From: Saururus chinensis
Taxonomy: Eukaryota; Streptophyta; Magnoliopsida; Piperales; Saururaceae
Reading direction: 5' to 3'
Assembly (NCBI GenBank): GCA_035235625.1
Contig: CP141140.1
Location: 21,782,685 to 21,846,684 of the forward strand
DNA: 64,000 nt
In this document: piece after piece, positions 49,002-61,107 of the stretch
How positions within the stretch are numbered: the first letter of the stretch is position 1
Layout of the letters: the number at the start of each line of letters is the position of its first letter
Notes under the pieces: model-generated
Told to the model about the DNA's origin: nothing
The model's input: only the letters and a program-made list of their open reading frames with translations
Database searches by the model: none
Made by a program: the position numbers and the translations under genes

Positions 49002-49812
49002 GTGAGTGTTGTGCCTCAACTTTTTAAAATAAATTAAAGATTGAAGTGCCGCCAATTCGTAATTAAAAGCGGGCCAAGATCAACCGTGCACAAAAGAGTA
49101 ACTTTTCATAAATGTACATAATTACAAAAACTTTACAGAACAAGTCCTATCATGCCTTAACAAAATCAAAGTCGTGCACATCCAAAATTAATACATAACA
49201 AAAGAACATGATAAAGCATAGATCTTTCGAAGTTCTACGGGCAATCTTTATTAATATGATCTTTTTCGTTGGACCTGCAGTGTCTAGGGGTGGGTGAGTA
49301 TAATTATACTCAGTAGATAGAATTAAATTATATTAGCATGCTAAAACATAAAGCAAAATCAAAGATGCATAAAATATTCTTATAATAATTCATATGCAAA
49401 AGTTAACTTTAAAATAATATTATCGACTAACAGAATCCAATACACTTCTTATACCAAAAGTCAGATAAAATAGTTTTTCACATAATGCGGTAAATTCAGA
49501 TAATTTGTTTGTAGCCAGAATCCGATAAATAATTCAAAATCGGATAAAACATCATTCATATAATCCGATAAACAATTCAAAATCGGATAAATCATTGTTC
49601 ACAGAATGTCGTTGATACCAGAGTGACATACACCCGTGTTTGTGGGGCAATGGGATCAAAATGAAGAGCATCTTCCCATGATATCCAACTTCATGGGCGC
49701 ACCATATGCCATAATAGGCGGTACCTAGGAGTCATAACTCCGATAACTTTTGGAATGTATACCAAATAATACCCTTCAAAACTTATCGTAGTTTTTGTGC
49801 TTTATACTAATA

Positions 49813-51952
49813 AATGCCCTAGAATTTCAATGTTTTGAAATTCGAGCATTTGGGCCCATTAACCGGTTTTAAGGCCCATTGGCGGTTTTCCTTAAAATTA
49901 GACTGTCTTGAGCTTGATTCATTCAAAGAAGCCTTAAGACATTTGATAGGGCTCGGATAGACAAACGTATCGAGCTCAAGAACGTGTCAAACGGACACCA
50001 GGATAGTAGGCTATGGCATTAGGAAGCGTGCCATAGGCGGGACCCATTTTAATTTTGCAACAAAGCACACCCTTGTGTGGTCTTGTTTCGAAGAGCTCGT
50101 TGATATGAGTCAAATAGTACAAAGAACGTACAATTTCAAGTTTGGGTAGGGAGTTATGCCCATTTGAAGCTTTATTTTTGTTTTAAATTTAAAAACGAAA
50201 ATAAAAATAAAAAAAGCTTACGCCAGTAGTGCTGATGCATGAGAGCCGTCAGCAAAACTGACGCATTGCAGGCAACCATGCTGCCAGCAACATGGCCTGC
50301 CATTGGCAGGCCATTAATGTGCTGATGTATTTGCGTCAGTGCTGATGCACGCATTGGCGTGCGTCAGTGCTGACGCACTGTGTCATTTTCAGTCGTTAAA
50401 TGCGTGCCATGTGGCACCCATCCAACAACACTAAATGCCTATAAAAGGGGAGGTGGTGGGAGATGCTTTCAGTCATTCTTACACGTTTGAAAAACTTCTG
50501 TCTCTTGTTTCTTCATCGTTTCTTATCCGATTTTCTCCATTTAAAAACCGTTCCTACCTAATTCGAGGGTATCGAACATCATGAGAGGGTTCGTTTTCCA
50601 AGTTAACCTCTATAAAAAGTAGCCGTGTCAAGAGGAGGCCTTGTCCACCACACTCGGGCCAACGCGAAGATTATCCCAACGGTAGGGGAGGCTCTTCCCG
50701 CCTCAATCGAGTTGGATGAGGATACTATCTTAGCATGAGGGGAGGTTCCGCCTGCAGTTACCGGCCATTACTCCAGTCAATTTCAAGAACGAAGGGTAGG
50801 TAGCTTTAATTTCTAATTCCGTGCTATGACTAGACCATATGATTTCAAAGTGTAGATGGCTTTAACTTCTAATTTTGTGTTATGACTAAACTGTATGATT
50901 TCAAAGTGTAGGTGGTTTTAAGCTCTAATTCTGTACTACGACTAGGCATTATATTTTATAATTTATTTGTCTATTAAATAAATTATTATTTTGAAATGTA
51001 TATGATTAAGGGTAGACATGCGCTAAAATAATAGTGTCGTGTACGCCTCTTAGTGGGATTTTGTGGTGATACATCCATTAAAATATAATTATTATTTGAA
51101 ATATATTTATGAATGATTATGACCGGATTTGAAGGGTACTTATTTGGTATAAAGCCCAAAAACTATGATCAGTTTTGAAGGGTAGCTACTTGGTATAAAG
51201 ACCAAAAGCTATCGGAGTTATGATTCCTAGGTACCGCCTATCATGGCATATAGCACACCCATGAAGTTGGATATCGTGGGAAGATCCTCTTCATTCTGAT
51301 CCTTTTGCCCCACGAGCACGTGTGTATGTCGCTCCGATATTGACGACATTATGTGAATGACGTTTTATCCGATTTTGAATTATTTATCAGATTATGTGAA
51401 CGATGATTTATCCGATTTTGATTTATTTATCGGATTCTGGCTATAAATGAATTATTCGACTTTACCGGATTTTGCGAAGAACTATTTTGTCTGACTTTTC
51501 ATATAAGAAGTGCGTTGGATTTGGTTGGTCGATAATATTATTCTAAAGTTGACTTTTGAGTATGAATTATTATAAGAATATTTTATGCATCTTTAATTAT
51601 GCTTTATGTTTTAGCATGATAATATAATTTAATTCTATCTACTGAGTATAATTATACTCACCCATCCCTAAACGTTGCATGTCTGACCGAAGGAGATGAT
51701 ATTAATGAATATTACCCATAGAACTTCGAAAGATCTATGTTTTATCATATTCTTTTGTTATGTATTAATTTTGGATATGCGCGACTTTGATTTTGTTAAG
51801 GCACGATAGGCCTTATTTTGTAAAGTTTTTGTAATTACTTAAATTAATAGAAAGTTACTCTTCTGTGCACGGTTGATCTTGGCCCATATTTTATTATTAT
51901 GAATTGTCGGTGCTTCGACTTTTAAAGTAATTTAAAAAATTGGGGTGTAACA
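49813..51952 (+). mobile_element. Inner LTR, same family, plus orientation
   Basis: Runs from TGCCCTAGAATTTC to GGGGTGTAACA, 2140 bp. TATA box CCTATAAAAGGGG at about 50438, followed by a likely transcript start region. It contains short repeats of GTCAGTGCTGATGCA (50225-50390) and a 56-bp tandem repeat (50797-50955). No 5-bp duplication is found around it. Confidence 0.7.
50797..50955. repeat. Three-copy tandem repeat, about 56 bp
   Basis: Units share CTTTAA-TTCTAATT, CTATGACTA and ATGATTTCAAAGTGTA; the third is partial. Inside the inner LTR. Confidence 0.8.
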
Positions 51953-53109
51953 CGTTCGTAGACAGAATCTGATAAATAATTCAAAATCGGATAAAACATC
52001 ATTCATAGAATTCGATAAACAATTCAAAATCGGATAAATCATCATTCACAGAATGTCGCCGATACCCGAGCAACATACACCCGTGTTCATGGGGCAACGA
52101 GATCAAAATGAAGAGCATCTTCCCACTATATCCAACTTCAAGGACGCGCCATATGCCATAATAGTCGGTACGTAGGAGTCATAACTCCAATAGCTTTTGG
52201 ACTTTATACCAAATAGCTACCATTCAAAACCAACCGTAGTTTTTGTGCTTGATACTAAATAACTACCCTTCAAATCCGGTTAAATCATTCTTAAATGTAT
52301 TTCAAATAATAATAATATTTTTACGAACACATCACAACAAAATCCCACTAAGAGGCTAACTCAAAAAACGGACCCTCTCACAACATTGGGCACCCTCGAA
52401 TTAGGTAGGATAGGTTTTTGAACGGACAAAAATAGGTGAGAAACGGTGGAGAAATATGTGTTTATGTCTTAGAAATGCGTGCTATACAAAGAAAATGAGA
52501 AGAAGAAAGGATGGAGCAAGTTGGACCTCCCCCATCCTCCTCTTGTTATAGGCTAAAAAGCCTTCCGGATGCGCATTCGGAGCTTGAATTAAATGCCGCA
52601 TTGTGGTAGTCGACGCCTAGCTGACATGTTGCATCAGCCATTGCTTCAGCTTTAGTTGACCCAAAGCCTAGAGCTAACGCAGATAATTTTTATTTTTATA
52701 TATTTTTTAAAATTTTCATTTTTTTATAAAACAAAATTCAAAATTTAAAATGGTCGTATCTCCTTACCCTAAACTCGGAATCGCACGTTCTTGGTACTAT
52801 TGGACTCGTATCGCTGAGACCTTCGAAACAAGACCACATAAAGGTATGTTTTCTCGTCAAAAGAAAGTGGGATATGCCTATGATACGCTTCTCGAGGTCA
52901 TAGCCTATTATCCTAATGTCCATTTGATATGTTCTTGGTCTCGATAGATTCGTCTCTCCGAGCCCTATCAAATACCTTAAAGCTCAATCAAACAAATCAA
53001 ACTCAAAATAGTCCAATTTTAAGAAAAATCGTTATTAGGCTCTTAAACTCGTTAATAGGCCCGAATATTCAAATTTTAAAATATTAAAATTCCGAAGTGT
53101 TATAGTGAG

Positions 53110-54950
53110 AGCCACTGCCGAACCTCCTTGGACTCTGGCAAATAGGGGGGCTGTAAATTTATGGATATAGGGGGCAATTAGGATTGCAAAGGAAGATAAG
53201 AGAGGAGATAAGAAGAGTTCTCATTGCCTGAACGTACAGTCCTTAAAAGCCACATTCCTCATTTTAAAGAATCCAAACTGTCATGATACAAGGATGATAA
53301 CAGTTTGTATTGGCTCCATTTCAAAGTGAGTAGCGTGGCTTGCATCACCGTACTACCAAACTACATTCGACCAAGAAATCACCATTCAAGTGAGAAGGCA
53401 CCTTGGGTTAGAATAGGGGTGTAACCGATGGGTTGGCCCTTGCCCTGCTATATCAAGTCGGGCTTAGACCTAACCCTGTATTGTAGCAAGCCCATCCCTC
53501 ACTGGTACACCGAGGGGACTAGGTTGGGCCGAGCCTGCATATCCAGGCAAGTGGGCCGGTAAGCGCTATAGGCTCGACCTATGAGCTGGTCTGCATGCTT
53601 GCGACACTCACGGGTTTAGAGAAACTTGCAAGGGCGATCACTTGACCCAAGCCCACTGGAGTTGGAAATGTTAAAAAGCAGATCCATCACCCTAATGTTT
53701 CCCACTCCGGTGTGTTTTTAGATCAATTGGCCCAAGCCCACTAGAGTGGGAAATGTTAAAAGGCTGATTGTTTGCCCCTAGGGGTGATCGATTGGCCTCT
53801 AAGATTATTATTTTTTCAATATGGAGGGGCATGCTTGGTCTAGAGATTGAGACAGCTAGCACGGGTCAAAAGAAGCTCACCTATGCTAGTCACTAGAGAC
53901 CTGCACCATCTTGAGTCATCTTCAACCTCTAGATGCCCAAGATTCCACACTAAAAAGCTTTTGGCAGATGTTGCCGCCACTCGGTATGGCCATACCTATA
54001 ACATTGGGCTGCAGAAAAGGATCTTTGCTATGGCGGAGAAGCGCGGAGGCTTACTATTTTCTATTTTTCGGCCACGACATCCACTGACTTGGTCTAGGGT
54101 GGGGACACATTCAAAATTGTTATAAATTTCATGTTGAACAATTAAAATTTAATAAAAAATACTCAAAGAATAACTCTGAACCATGTAGAGTATAATTTTT
54201 CTCAAAAAAATATTTACTCTTTTAGTAAACTAAATTATTACGAGGTTCTCAAACAAATTCACATCCTAAGATAATCAAAGTCTTATAAGATCCGCACCGA
54301 GTAAAAATGAAAAATCCCCTTGTTATTTCCTTTAGACTTTTCTAAAAGTGGTGGCAAGTTTATATATTTAGAAAATAAACAGAACTCTTACAAAAAATAT
54401 ATACACTTTATATATTTACTTATAAAATACATAGAAAAGTTACCCCAAATAAAGAGACAGCAAAACCTTTCAAAAATAAACATTTACAACTCTTAAAATA
54501 TGAAAGGATATATATAGTGATCAATTACGCATAAATAGTGATCAATCATTTTAGAAAAATTATAAAACAGTTCACCAATTGATTGATCATTTAAGGAAAT
54601 AATCAATCGATAGTTGAAAAGGATATAATACATAAAAACAAGTAAAACTTTCTTGAGAGTTATATCAATTTATACACCGATCTATCACTTGACATTTTTA
54701 CGATAAAAACTCAACAAAAATATAGTGTAGCAACCCTACTAGTCTAGTCCAGAATGGGACAACATTGGGTCCCGAGACTAAAAACACAGAAAAATACAAG
54801 AAAAAAATACGTTCTTTTATCTATGTGCCAGAGTGGCACACTGTACCCTGCACAACTAGATGCCAAATGGAGACCATCCAGCTCATAGTGGGGGCGGTAG
54901 TGTCTTTAGCCATGATGATAAGTTAAAGATTTATGAGTTCATGAGGAGGT
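53110..54950. other. Non-coding stretch, nothing confident
   Basis: A short direct repeat (GCCCACT-GAGT-GGAAATGTTAAAA) recurs at about 53650 and 53735. The frame at 53847-54125 has no recognised domain. Confidence 0.5.
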
Positions 54951-56803
54951 CGCTTAATTTCTACTAGCCTCTTAAGAAATATAAGAGCATGTACTTTTCT
55001 TTTCAATTGGCAGATGAATATGTGCTTGCCTCATGTGGATCGTTGGTAGTTTCATTCGCAGCTCTGTTTCTTTTTTTAATGCAATTATTGATACTTTGTC
55101 TCTTCTTATGCAGGAAAATTGCCCCAGAGGAAAGTGAAGTTAGGGCGTTCACTAGAAGAAGCTTTAAAGCTTATTATGTTAATAGGTCAGCTTAGTTGAG
55201 GACATCGTAGTTTTGTTTATTACTGTAGCAAATGCCTAGGATTGCTTTCCTATTGTCTTTATGATTCTCTAATCACTTGGCTTGCAAGGAAGATTTTGTT
55301 ACACAGAGAATGAAGATAAATTTAAATTTTGAGAATTGTCCAGATGATATCTAATTGATTAGTAAGCTTACTGATATTCTTGCAACCGCTAAATATTGGA
55401 AAGTAATAATAAGACTCTGAGACGCAATCATTTATCTGTAGTTGCTGTCTTTTTACAAAATAGAAACTAGTTCCATAAATACTGGTGACCATTAAACAAA
55501 ATGGCGAAGATTTGCTAGATCCAAAGGATAATTACATAAGTAATGCTCTCTATCTATGTGGCTCATTTTGCCACAATGTATGATCAAATATAATGTGTTA
55601 TCCAATATTTGTTGTAGGTCTTGTACTTTTCCCGTTTGGATTAAGCTACTCGTATCCTCTTCTTCGACTGCTGTATGGGAAAGAGCTGAGTGATCACAAA
55701 GAGGCCCCTACTGAGCTTTGTTGTTACTCTCTTTATGTTATAATTTTGGCTATTAATGGTAAGTTGTGGTGAGGTATTTTTTGCAAAATATTAATTCACT
55801 GTTGTTCTTATGGTGGACATTTTTTTTTATTTGTGTTCTGGTAGGCCTCTTGAATAGCATACATAGTTTTAGCCTCCTTTGTTTTATGAATCATCTTCTA
55901 TATGTTTTGTAATTGAGAAATGTTACGAAATTGTTGTTTCTGATGTAATAGGAACTTCAGAAGCATTTCTACATGCTGTAGCAGACCAGAGAGAACTTAA
56001 GCAGTGGTCGTAGAAATTTATGCCAATGTGTTTAACAATCAACATAGTATTCAATGCGCTGCTATTTTCATCTATTCAGGCAGTTGGATTGGTCATAGCA
56101 AATTCAATTAGTATCCTTTTTCCTGTTAATATGTAGTCTGTTGATGTTGGTTTGCTGGTCATTTGGACAGTAGTGCTATATCAGAATTGGGGGATTCAGT
56201 TGTATTTCTTGGGTTTGTCTTTTAATTAATGGAAGTAACTAATAACATGTTAGTTAGTCACACGTTCCACAAAGCAATGGGAGCAGGGGAGATCGAAAGC
56301 TGTTCACTTTGATCCCATTCGGTTTTGCAGGCCCATCCTTCTTAGGCATAGGAATTCTCAGCTTTTCATGGAATGCCGAAAATATAAGTGTTGTAGATGC
56401 AGAGGACCCAACTTTTTTGGATGCTTCTTACTTACCCTCTTCTTCCGATCCCTCTCGCAGCAGTTGATTTTTGGCACGTTATGGAGAAAACAATTAGCAC
56501 ATTGTTTCCTGTTTTTTTACTCATAATGTGGTGAAACTTTTTCTTCTATTTCAAGGTATGATCATGAGGATAGTATATTCAGCTGTATTTATCAAGCACT
56601 ATTTCCAGGTATCTGCATAAATGATAGGCAGTCTTTTCTCCCGTTTCATTTAATAATGTATATTGAAAAAAAGAGTGGTCATATTAAGTGATGTCTATAA
56701 AAGTCTGAAAAAGAATCATTTTGATTGCATTTGCATACAGAAAAATAATTCTCATCTCATTCGTATGTAAAAATTTGCTTTAGCATAGACATGATAAGCT
56801 TCA
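54951..56803 (+). pseudogene. Inverted partial duplicate of RFT1 (exons 9-12 with introns)
   Basis: Homologous, introns included, to 20243-21836 of the RFT1 gene. Exons 55114-55185, 55618-55758, 55952-56110 and 56556-56608 have exactly the same lengths (72, 141, 159, 53) and intact GT-AG sites. They read KLPQRKVKLGRSLEEALKLI, then FGLSYSYPLLRLLYGK, SEAFLHAVADQREL and MIMRIVYSAVFIKHYFQ. An in-frame TAG at 56011-56013 interrupts exon 11. Exon 9 differs from its partner at 8 of 72 positions. Exons 1-8 and 13-14 are absent. Intron 11 is about 325 bp longer because of an insertion. As introns are kept this is a DNA-level duplication, not retroposition. Confidence 0.92.
56168..56502 (+). other. Insertion of about 335 bp in intron 11 of the RFT1 duplicate
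   Basis: Absent from the parental intron (120 bp against 445 bp). It holds an open frame reading PFGFAGPSFLGIGILSFSWN and onwards to a stop after DPSRSS. I do not recognise it; no terminal repeats or target duplication are apparent. Confidence 0.55.
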
Positions 56804-56946
56804 AGGTCGTTTAGGTACCAAATCGAGAGAAAATTTCGTCGATTCCATCATAATTCAGCGTAGAATCATGAAATTATGTTTGGATAATGAATCTTAACAA
56901 AAACAAAAATTCGGACTGAAACACGATTCGTGTTTCCGTCCTAAGG

Positions 56947-57200
56947 GGTCGTTTGGGTACTGAATTAATTCAGTAGTGAATCAGAATTTTTGTGAATTAA
57001 TTTAGTTGATTCAATAGAGAAACAGAATTTCGTTTGGGTACAGAATTTTTAAGATAGAATCATGTTTGGATAGTGAATTGGGTTTTAGGTCAGAATCTTT
57101 GGAATTTTTAGGTAAATTGACAAATATACCCTTTGAATGAAATTATTTTGATAGAATCATGTTTGGGTAAGGAATTTGTATAATTTTTGGAATCGTTGAA
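56947..57200. mobile_element. Terminal region of a PIF/Harbinger-like element
   Basis: Starts GGGGTCGTTTGGGTACTG after TAA, a TWA-type target site, and contains subterminal repeats (ATAGAATCATGTTTGG at 57053 and 57148). The terminus resembles that of the RFT1 intron-5 MITE. A second, similar end (GGTCGTTTAGGTACC) lies at 56804, right at the edge of the RFT1 duplicate. The opposite end was not found. Confidence 0.5.
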
Positions 57201-57834
57201 TTTTTTAACATATGACAAATATAGGCAGTTTAGGGTTTGTACGCGGTTAGTGTGCAATACCAATAATATACCCTGATGTATGCGATTGTATACGGTTGCA
57301 ACAATAATATGCCCGACATTGTACACAATTGAGACCAATATGGTATGATACTATGGGTGATACGCCCTACGTAAAAATCGATGTGTATCGGTTGTATTGG
57401 CTTGTACTATATCGATACGGTAGATATATATCGACACATTATTAATTTATTATTTATTATATTTAAAAAAATTATACAACAGGGACACGAAACAATAATG
57501 ATGCGTAGTTGTATTGGCCCCACATTGAAGCAATATCAATGCATCATTGTAGCGATAATGCTGTAGCATTGTAGCAATATTGCTTCAATGTTGCCGCAAT
57601 AATGGTATAGCCTTATATGGTCTTATGATGTTCTAAAAACTATTATAATGATATATGATTATAATATTTTTTATGTGTAAAAAAGGGTTTGTTTTGGCGC
57701 TTACCAAGTGTATCATTGATGTGTACCCTATGCTACCTCTAATCATACAAGTTCACATCATTATCACATGGGAGTTACATTTCATTACAAAAATAAATAG
57801 CATTAGTACAATATGGGAAAATTATATAATTGAC

Positions 57835-59115
57835 TTAACATCGATGTTGTCCACGTCGTACACCAACTGAAGGCAATTGATAATGGTGGCCGATGGCATC
57901 CCGAAGTTCATCACGAAAAGTTGACATTACCCTGTCATCCTGACATACAGGTGCTTCATCTTGCCCCTCAACTTCATCATTCATTACATGTTCATCTTCA
58001 TTTTCCCAACTAGTGCAAAGCACATCTCGAAGATCAGGGTTGGTAGCACCATTATGTTGTTCTTGAATGAAATTATGTAGTGTCATTGAAACCCTCACCA
58101 ATGCCACTTGAATAGGAAATGGATACTTTGGAATGTTTTCAAGTAACTTCCATCTCTCCTTCCACATACCAAATGTTCTCTCTATGATGTTTCGGAGAAA
58201 AGAATGAATTTGGTTAAACTTCTCAATTCTTCCTTGTGGGCCACGCCTTCGAAATTCTGGAACATGGTATCTCTGACCTTTATAGGGTCCCAAAAATCCC
58301 TCTTTATTTGGATACCCAGCATCAACAACAAAATATTTATGAGGAGGTAACCTTGGGAAACCCGAGCTCTCTGGATGTAAAAGCACATCTTCTAACACCT
58401 TAGAGTCATGAGCTGACCCTTCCCAACCAGCCACTACGAAAATGAATCTCATGCTAAAATCACATATAGCCATAATATTTTGTGTGACTTGACGATTTTT
58501 ACCTCAAAATGCTTGTTGTTGATATGGAAGAACTTTTGCCTTGATATGTGTGCCATCTATAGCTCCCACGCAATCTTTAAACCAAGGATAAAACAGAGGA
58601 CTACCTGAAATATATAAGGGAGTTTGGGATAAAGGTATAAGTGGTTTGATCTTTGTACTAGACCATTTATAAAGCACCTTCAGAACATTATGCAAATTGC
58701 GGTTAACTGTTTCACTTGAATGTGACATTATATGACCCACCACTCGCTGCCCATGAGCATGTCCCAATAGTTGTAAGAATGATCGCAGTTGTTCTGCCAC
58801 TGTCACATGCCTTGTGGGCTTTAATTCCAATTGCTCCAACTCCCAACACAATCTCATAAATGGTTTCTTATTCATCCTACATAAATCATGACAAATTGTA
58901 TCTGGTCCATTTAGCATATCGTACACAAGCTCATCACCCCGATCTGGATGTGTATGAATTGCATTCCTTGGGGGAGGCGGAATTATAGTTTCAACAACCT
59001 GTGCAATAATATTATCCAAAATAAAATCTTCTTGTCCAAATGTGTCATCTTCGTCGTCGTCATCAAATATTTCTCTTTCATCTTCCTCCCCATCATTGTT
59101 TATATAAAGATCCAT
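57835..59115 (-). pseudogene. PIF/Harbinger DDE transposase (HARBI1-like), one nonsense codon
   Basis: A single reading frame of 426 codons with one internal TGA at 58506-58504. Such transposases cut and paste the element using a DDE catalytic triad. The first aspartate is in CVGAIDGTHI, the second in VVDAGYPNKEG, and the glutamate in NIIERTFGMWKERW, in the order and spacing of the DDE_Tnp_4 family. The N-terminus is very acidic (MDLYINNDGEEDEREIFDDD), followed by helices (NKKPFMRLCWELE, RSFLQLLGHAHGQRVVGHIM). The stop lies between FRG-like context and KNRQVTQNIMAICDF; CGA-to-TGA would explain it. The start chosen is the upstream ATG at 59115. The partner gene lies 740 bp upstream in the same orientation. 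Confidence 0.9.
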
Positions 59116-59856
59116 CTAATTGAGTACCTGATAAATAACTCCATATTAAAATCCAATATAACATCATATACTTAAAAATTAAGTAAAAAACATATAGTAA
59201 GACCCCACACACAATATTATCTATTCATATCTTATAATAACCTGTGCACATCACATTATAACTTACGTAACCTACACACATTCATCACATTTATATCATA
59301 CATCTATAATTCATCACATTTATACGACACCCATTCTATAATTGTACATATCACATTATAATCTACGTGCATACATCACATTTATACCATATCCATTCAC
59401 CCAACCACACATCTATAAAATTAAAAACAAACTTGAAAAAAATTACATCACCCTGTACACACGTCCATCACATATTAAAAACAAACTTGCTTCACCCTAA
59501 GAACAACTTCCAATAACCTGCTTCACCCAACCACACACATCCAACAAAATAGAAACAAACTTTAAAAATATTACATCACCCTGTACACACATCCATCACA
59601 TATACCTTAAGATCACACATCTACTTCACCTAACCACACACATCCATCAAATTGAACATAAATTTAAATAACATTACCACCCATCCCTCTCACATAATGT
59701 CATTCTCATAACTGATAACCATAAACTGTTATTATAAAGTTCAGTTATAAAAAAAACACCATCATAAAACATGTTCTCTAGGAAATGAAATAACTTAAAG
59801 TCAACAAAGTCACAAAAAAGAAATAAAACATGTCCATCTCATTGCACAAATATCAT
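59116..59856. other. AT-rich spacer between the two Harbinger genes
   Basis: Loose imperfect tandem repeats rich in CATCACATTTATA and ACATCACCCTGTACACAC. No gene seen. Confidence 0.6.
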
Positions 59857-61107
59857 TTAATGCTTCGGTCTATGATCCCTGTAGTGCACACGAAGCCATT
59901 TCTCTGCACGAACCGGATCACGCCCCATAGCAAGAAACAAGCGACGAAAATTCTTATCTAGGAAGAATGATGGTGCACCCGAGTACAATTCATCATCGTC
60001 ATTATAACCTGGAAGTTTCTCTAACAAATCAATACACTTGTCATAATCATCTATTTCTTCTTCCCTATTCCCTCGAACAATCTCATTCCTATCCTTCATG
60101 GCTTCGGACAAAGCTTGCAACCCTGATGAAACCTCCACCTCTGATTGTTTCCTCTTTGTACTTCGCTGGCTGGTAGCTGGTATCCTATTACCTTGAACCC
60201 TCCTTGAGGGGGGTGGAGTAGGTTGTGACGGGCTTGCACCAGTCGCCTGTGTAGTGGAACCATGTGCTTGTGGTTGATTTGTCCTACCCATGCATGGCAA
60301 AGTAGTAGAATTCCCCACTCCCTCGTGAGCTTGATTGTCAACTCCTAAGTCCTCAGCAATCAAGTCATTCACAGCCCGATTATACGGATCATATGCCCAT
60401 GGAGTACCTGCCGGCCATTCAGATGATTCTGCATCCGGTTGAGATTGTGTGTTCACAGTTGGAGTTGTAGTGGGGGTTGAAGTTGGAGGTGAATGGGGGG
60501 CTACATTTGGATCACTATAGGGGACTAAAGCATTATCAATGTGGGGGATAGTATCAGAAACACCAGAATCCTTCCATCGGCCAGATGCATGATTGTTTGA
60601 ATAGACAGCATAAAGGTTAGCTTCGGCCTCGACGTCATACCCCCAATTCTTCAACCGTTTACAATCCTTATGTCTCTACAAGAGGCAAAGACAAACAAAG
60701 TGTTAGAACTATAATTCAAATTAAATATACAAAAAAATTTAGAGTTCACATATTATGACCTTGATAAAGTTCAGCCACACGTGTGGGGGGCATATGAAAG
60801 TGTTGGTGAGTTCGTTCCAGCCAAGTCCAGTGTAACCCCTGAGCTCATTCCACCCTTGCCACAATTTTCTACCTTTGTCATAATGATTTTTCAATATAGC
60901 AAAGTCGACATTAATTTCATTCTCATCTCTCAACCTATTTATCACTAGATCCCACCCTTCCTTGTCAAGTGTATTATTCTTCCTGTATCCCTTATTGATA
61001 GCAAATGCCATGTGGCTCAAAAAAGCATAATGTTCCCGCTTATGCCAATCAATCTTTTTATGAAACTTCTTTGGGGGTCCTCCTACTCGAGCGGATGGTG
61101 TAGCCAT
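59857..61107 (-). CDS. Harbinger partner protein with Myb/SANT-like DNA-binding domain, 2 exons
   Basis: PIF/Harbinger elements encode, beside the transposase, a Myb/SANT-like protein that helps the transposase reach the nucleus and bind element ends. Exons 61107-60760 (116 codons) and 60675-59857 (272 codons plus stop) join in phase 0 across an 84-bp intron (AAG|GTCATA, TTGTAG|AGA), giving 388 residues without a stop. Exon 1 is the Myb/SANT-like domain: DWHKREHYAFLSHM, then DKEGWDLVINRL, ILKNHYDKGRKLWQGWNEL and GLGWNELTNTF followed by W. Exon 2 has a proline/threonine-rich linker, a basic stretch (RSTKRKQSEVEVS) and a C-terminal helical region ending in WLRVHYRDHRPKH. Unlike the transposase it is uninterrupted. 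Confidence 0.85.

Larger units (their letters stand above)
49007..53104 (-). mobile_element. Outer LTR of a fourth family, interrupted by a related inverted LTR
   Basis: Read on the minus strand it starts TATAACACTTCGG at 53104 and ends GAGGCACAACA at 49007, with perfect duplication GTGAG at 49002-49006 and 53105-53109. It is split by the LTR at 49813-51952. About 305 bp of it (49507-49812) is repeated on the other side of the insert (51955-52260), so the split is not a simple insertion. A weak TATA-like site lies near 52550. Confidence 0.75.

Noticed and set aside
53412..53780. A further hAT-like MITE starting TAGGGGTGTAACC
   Set aside because: Only the first six bases match at the other end and the 8-bp flanks do not agree.
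54951..56803. A working second RFT1 gene
   Set aside because: Only exons 9-12 are present and exon 11 has an in-frame TAG.
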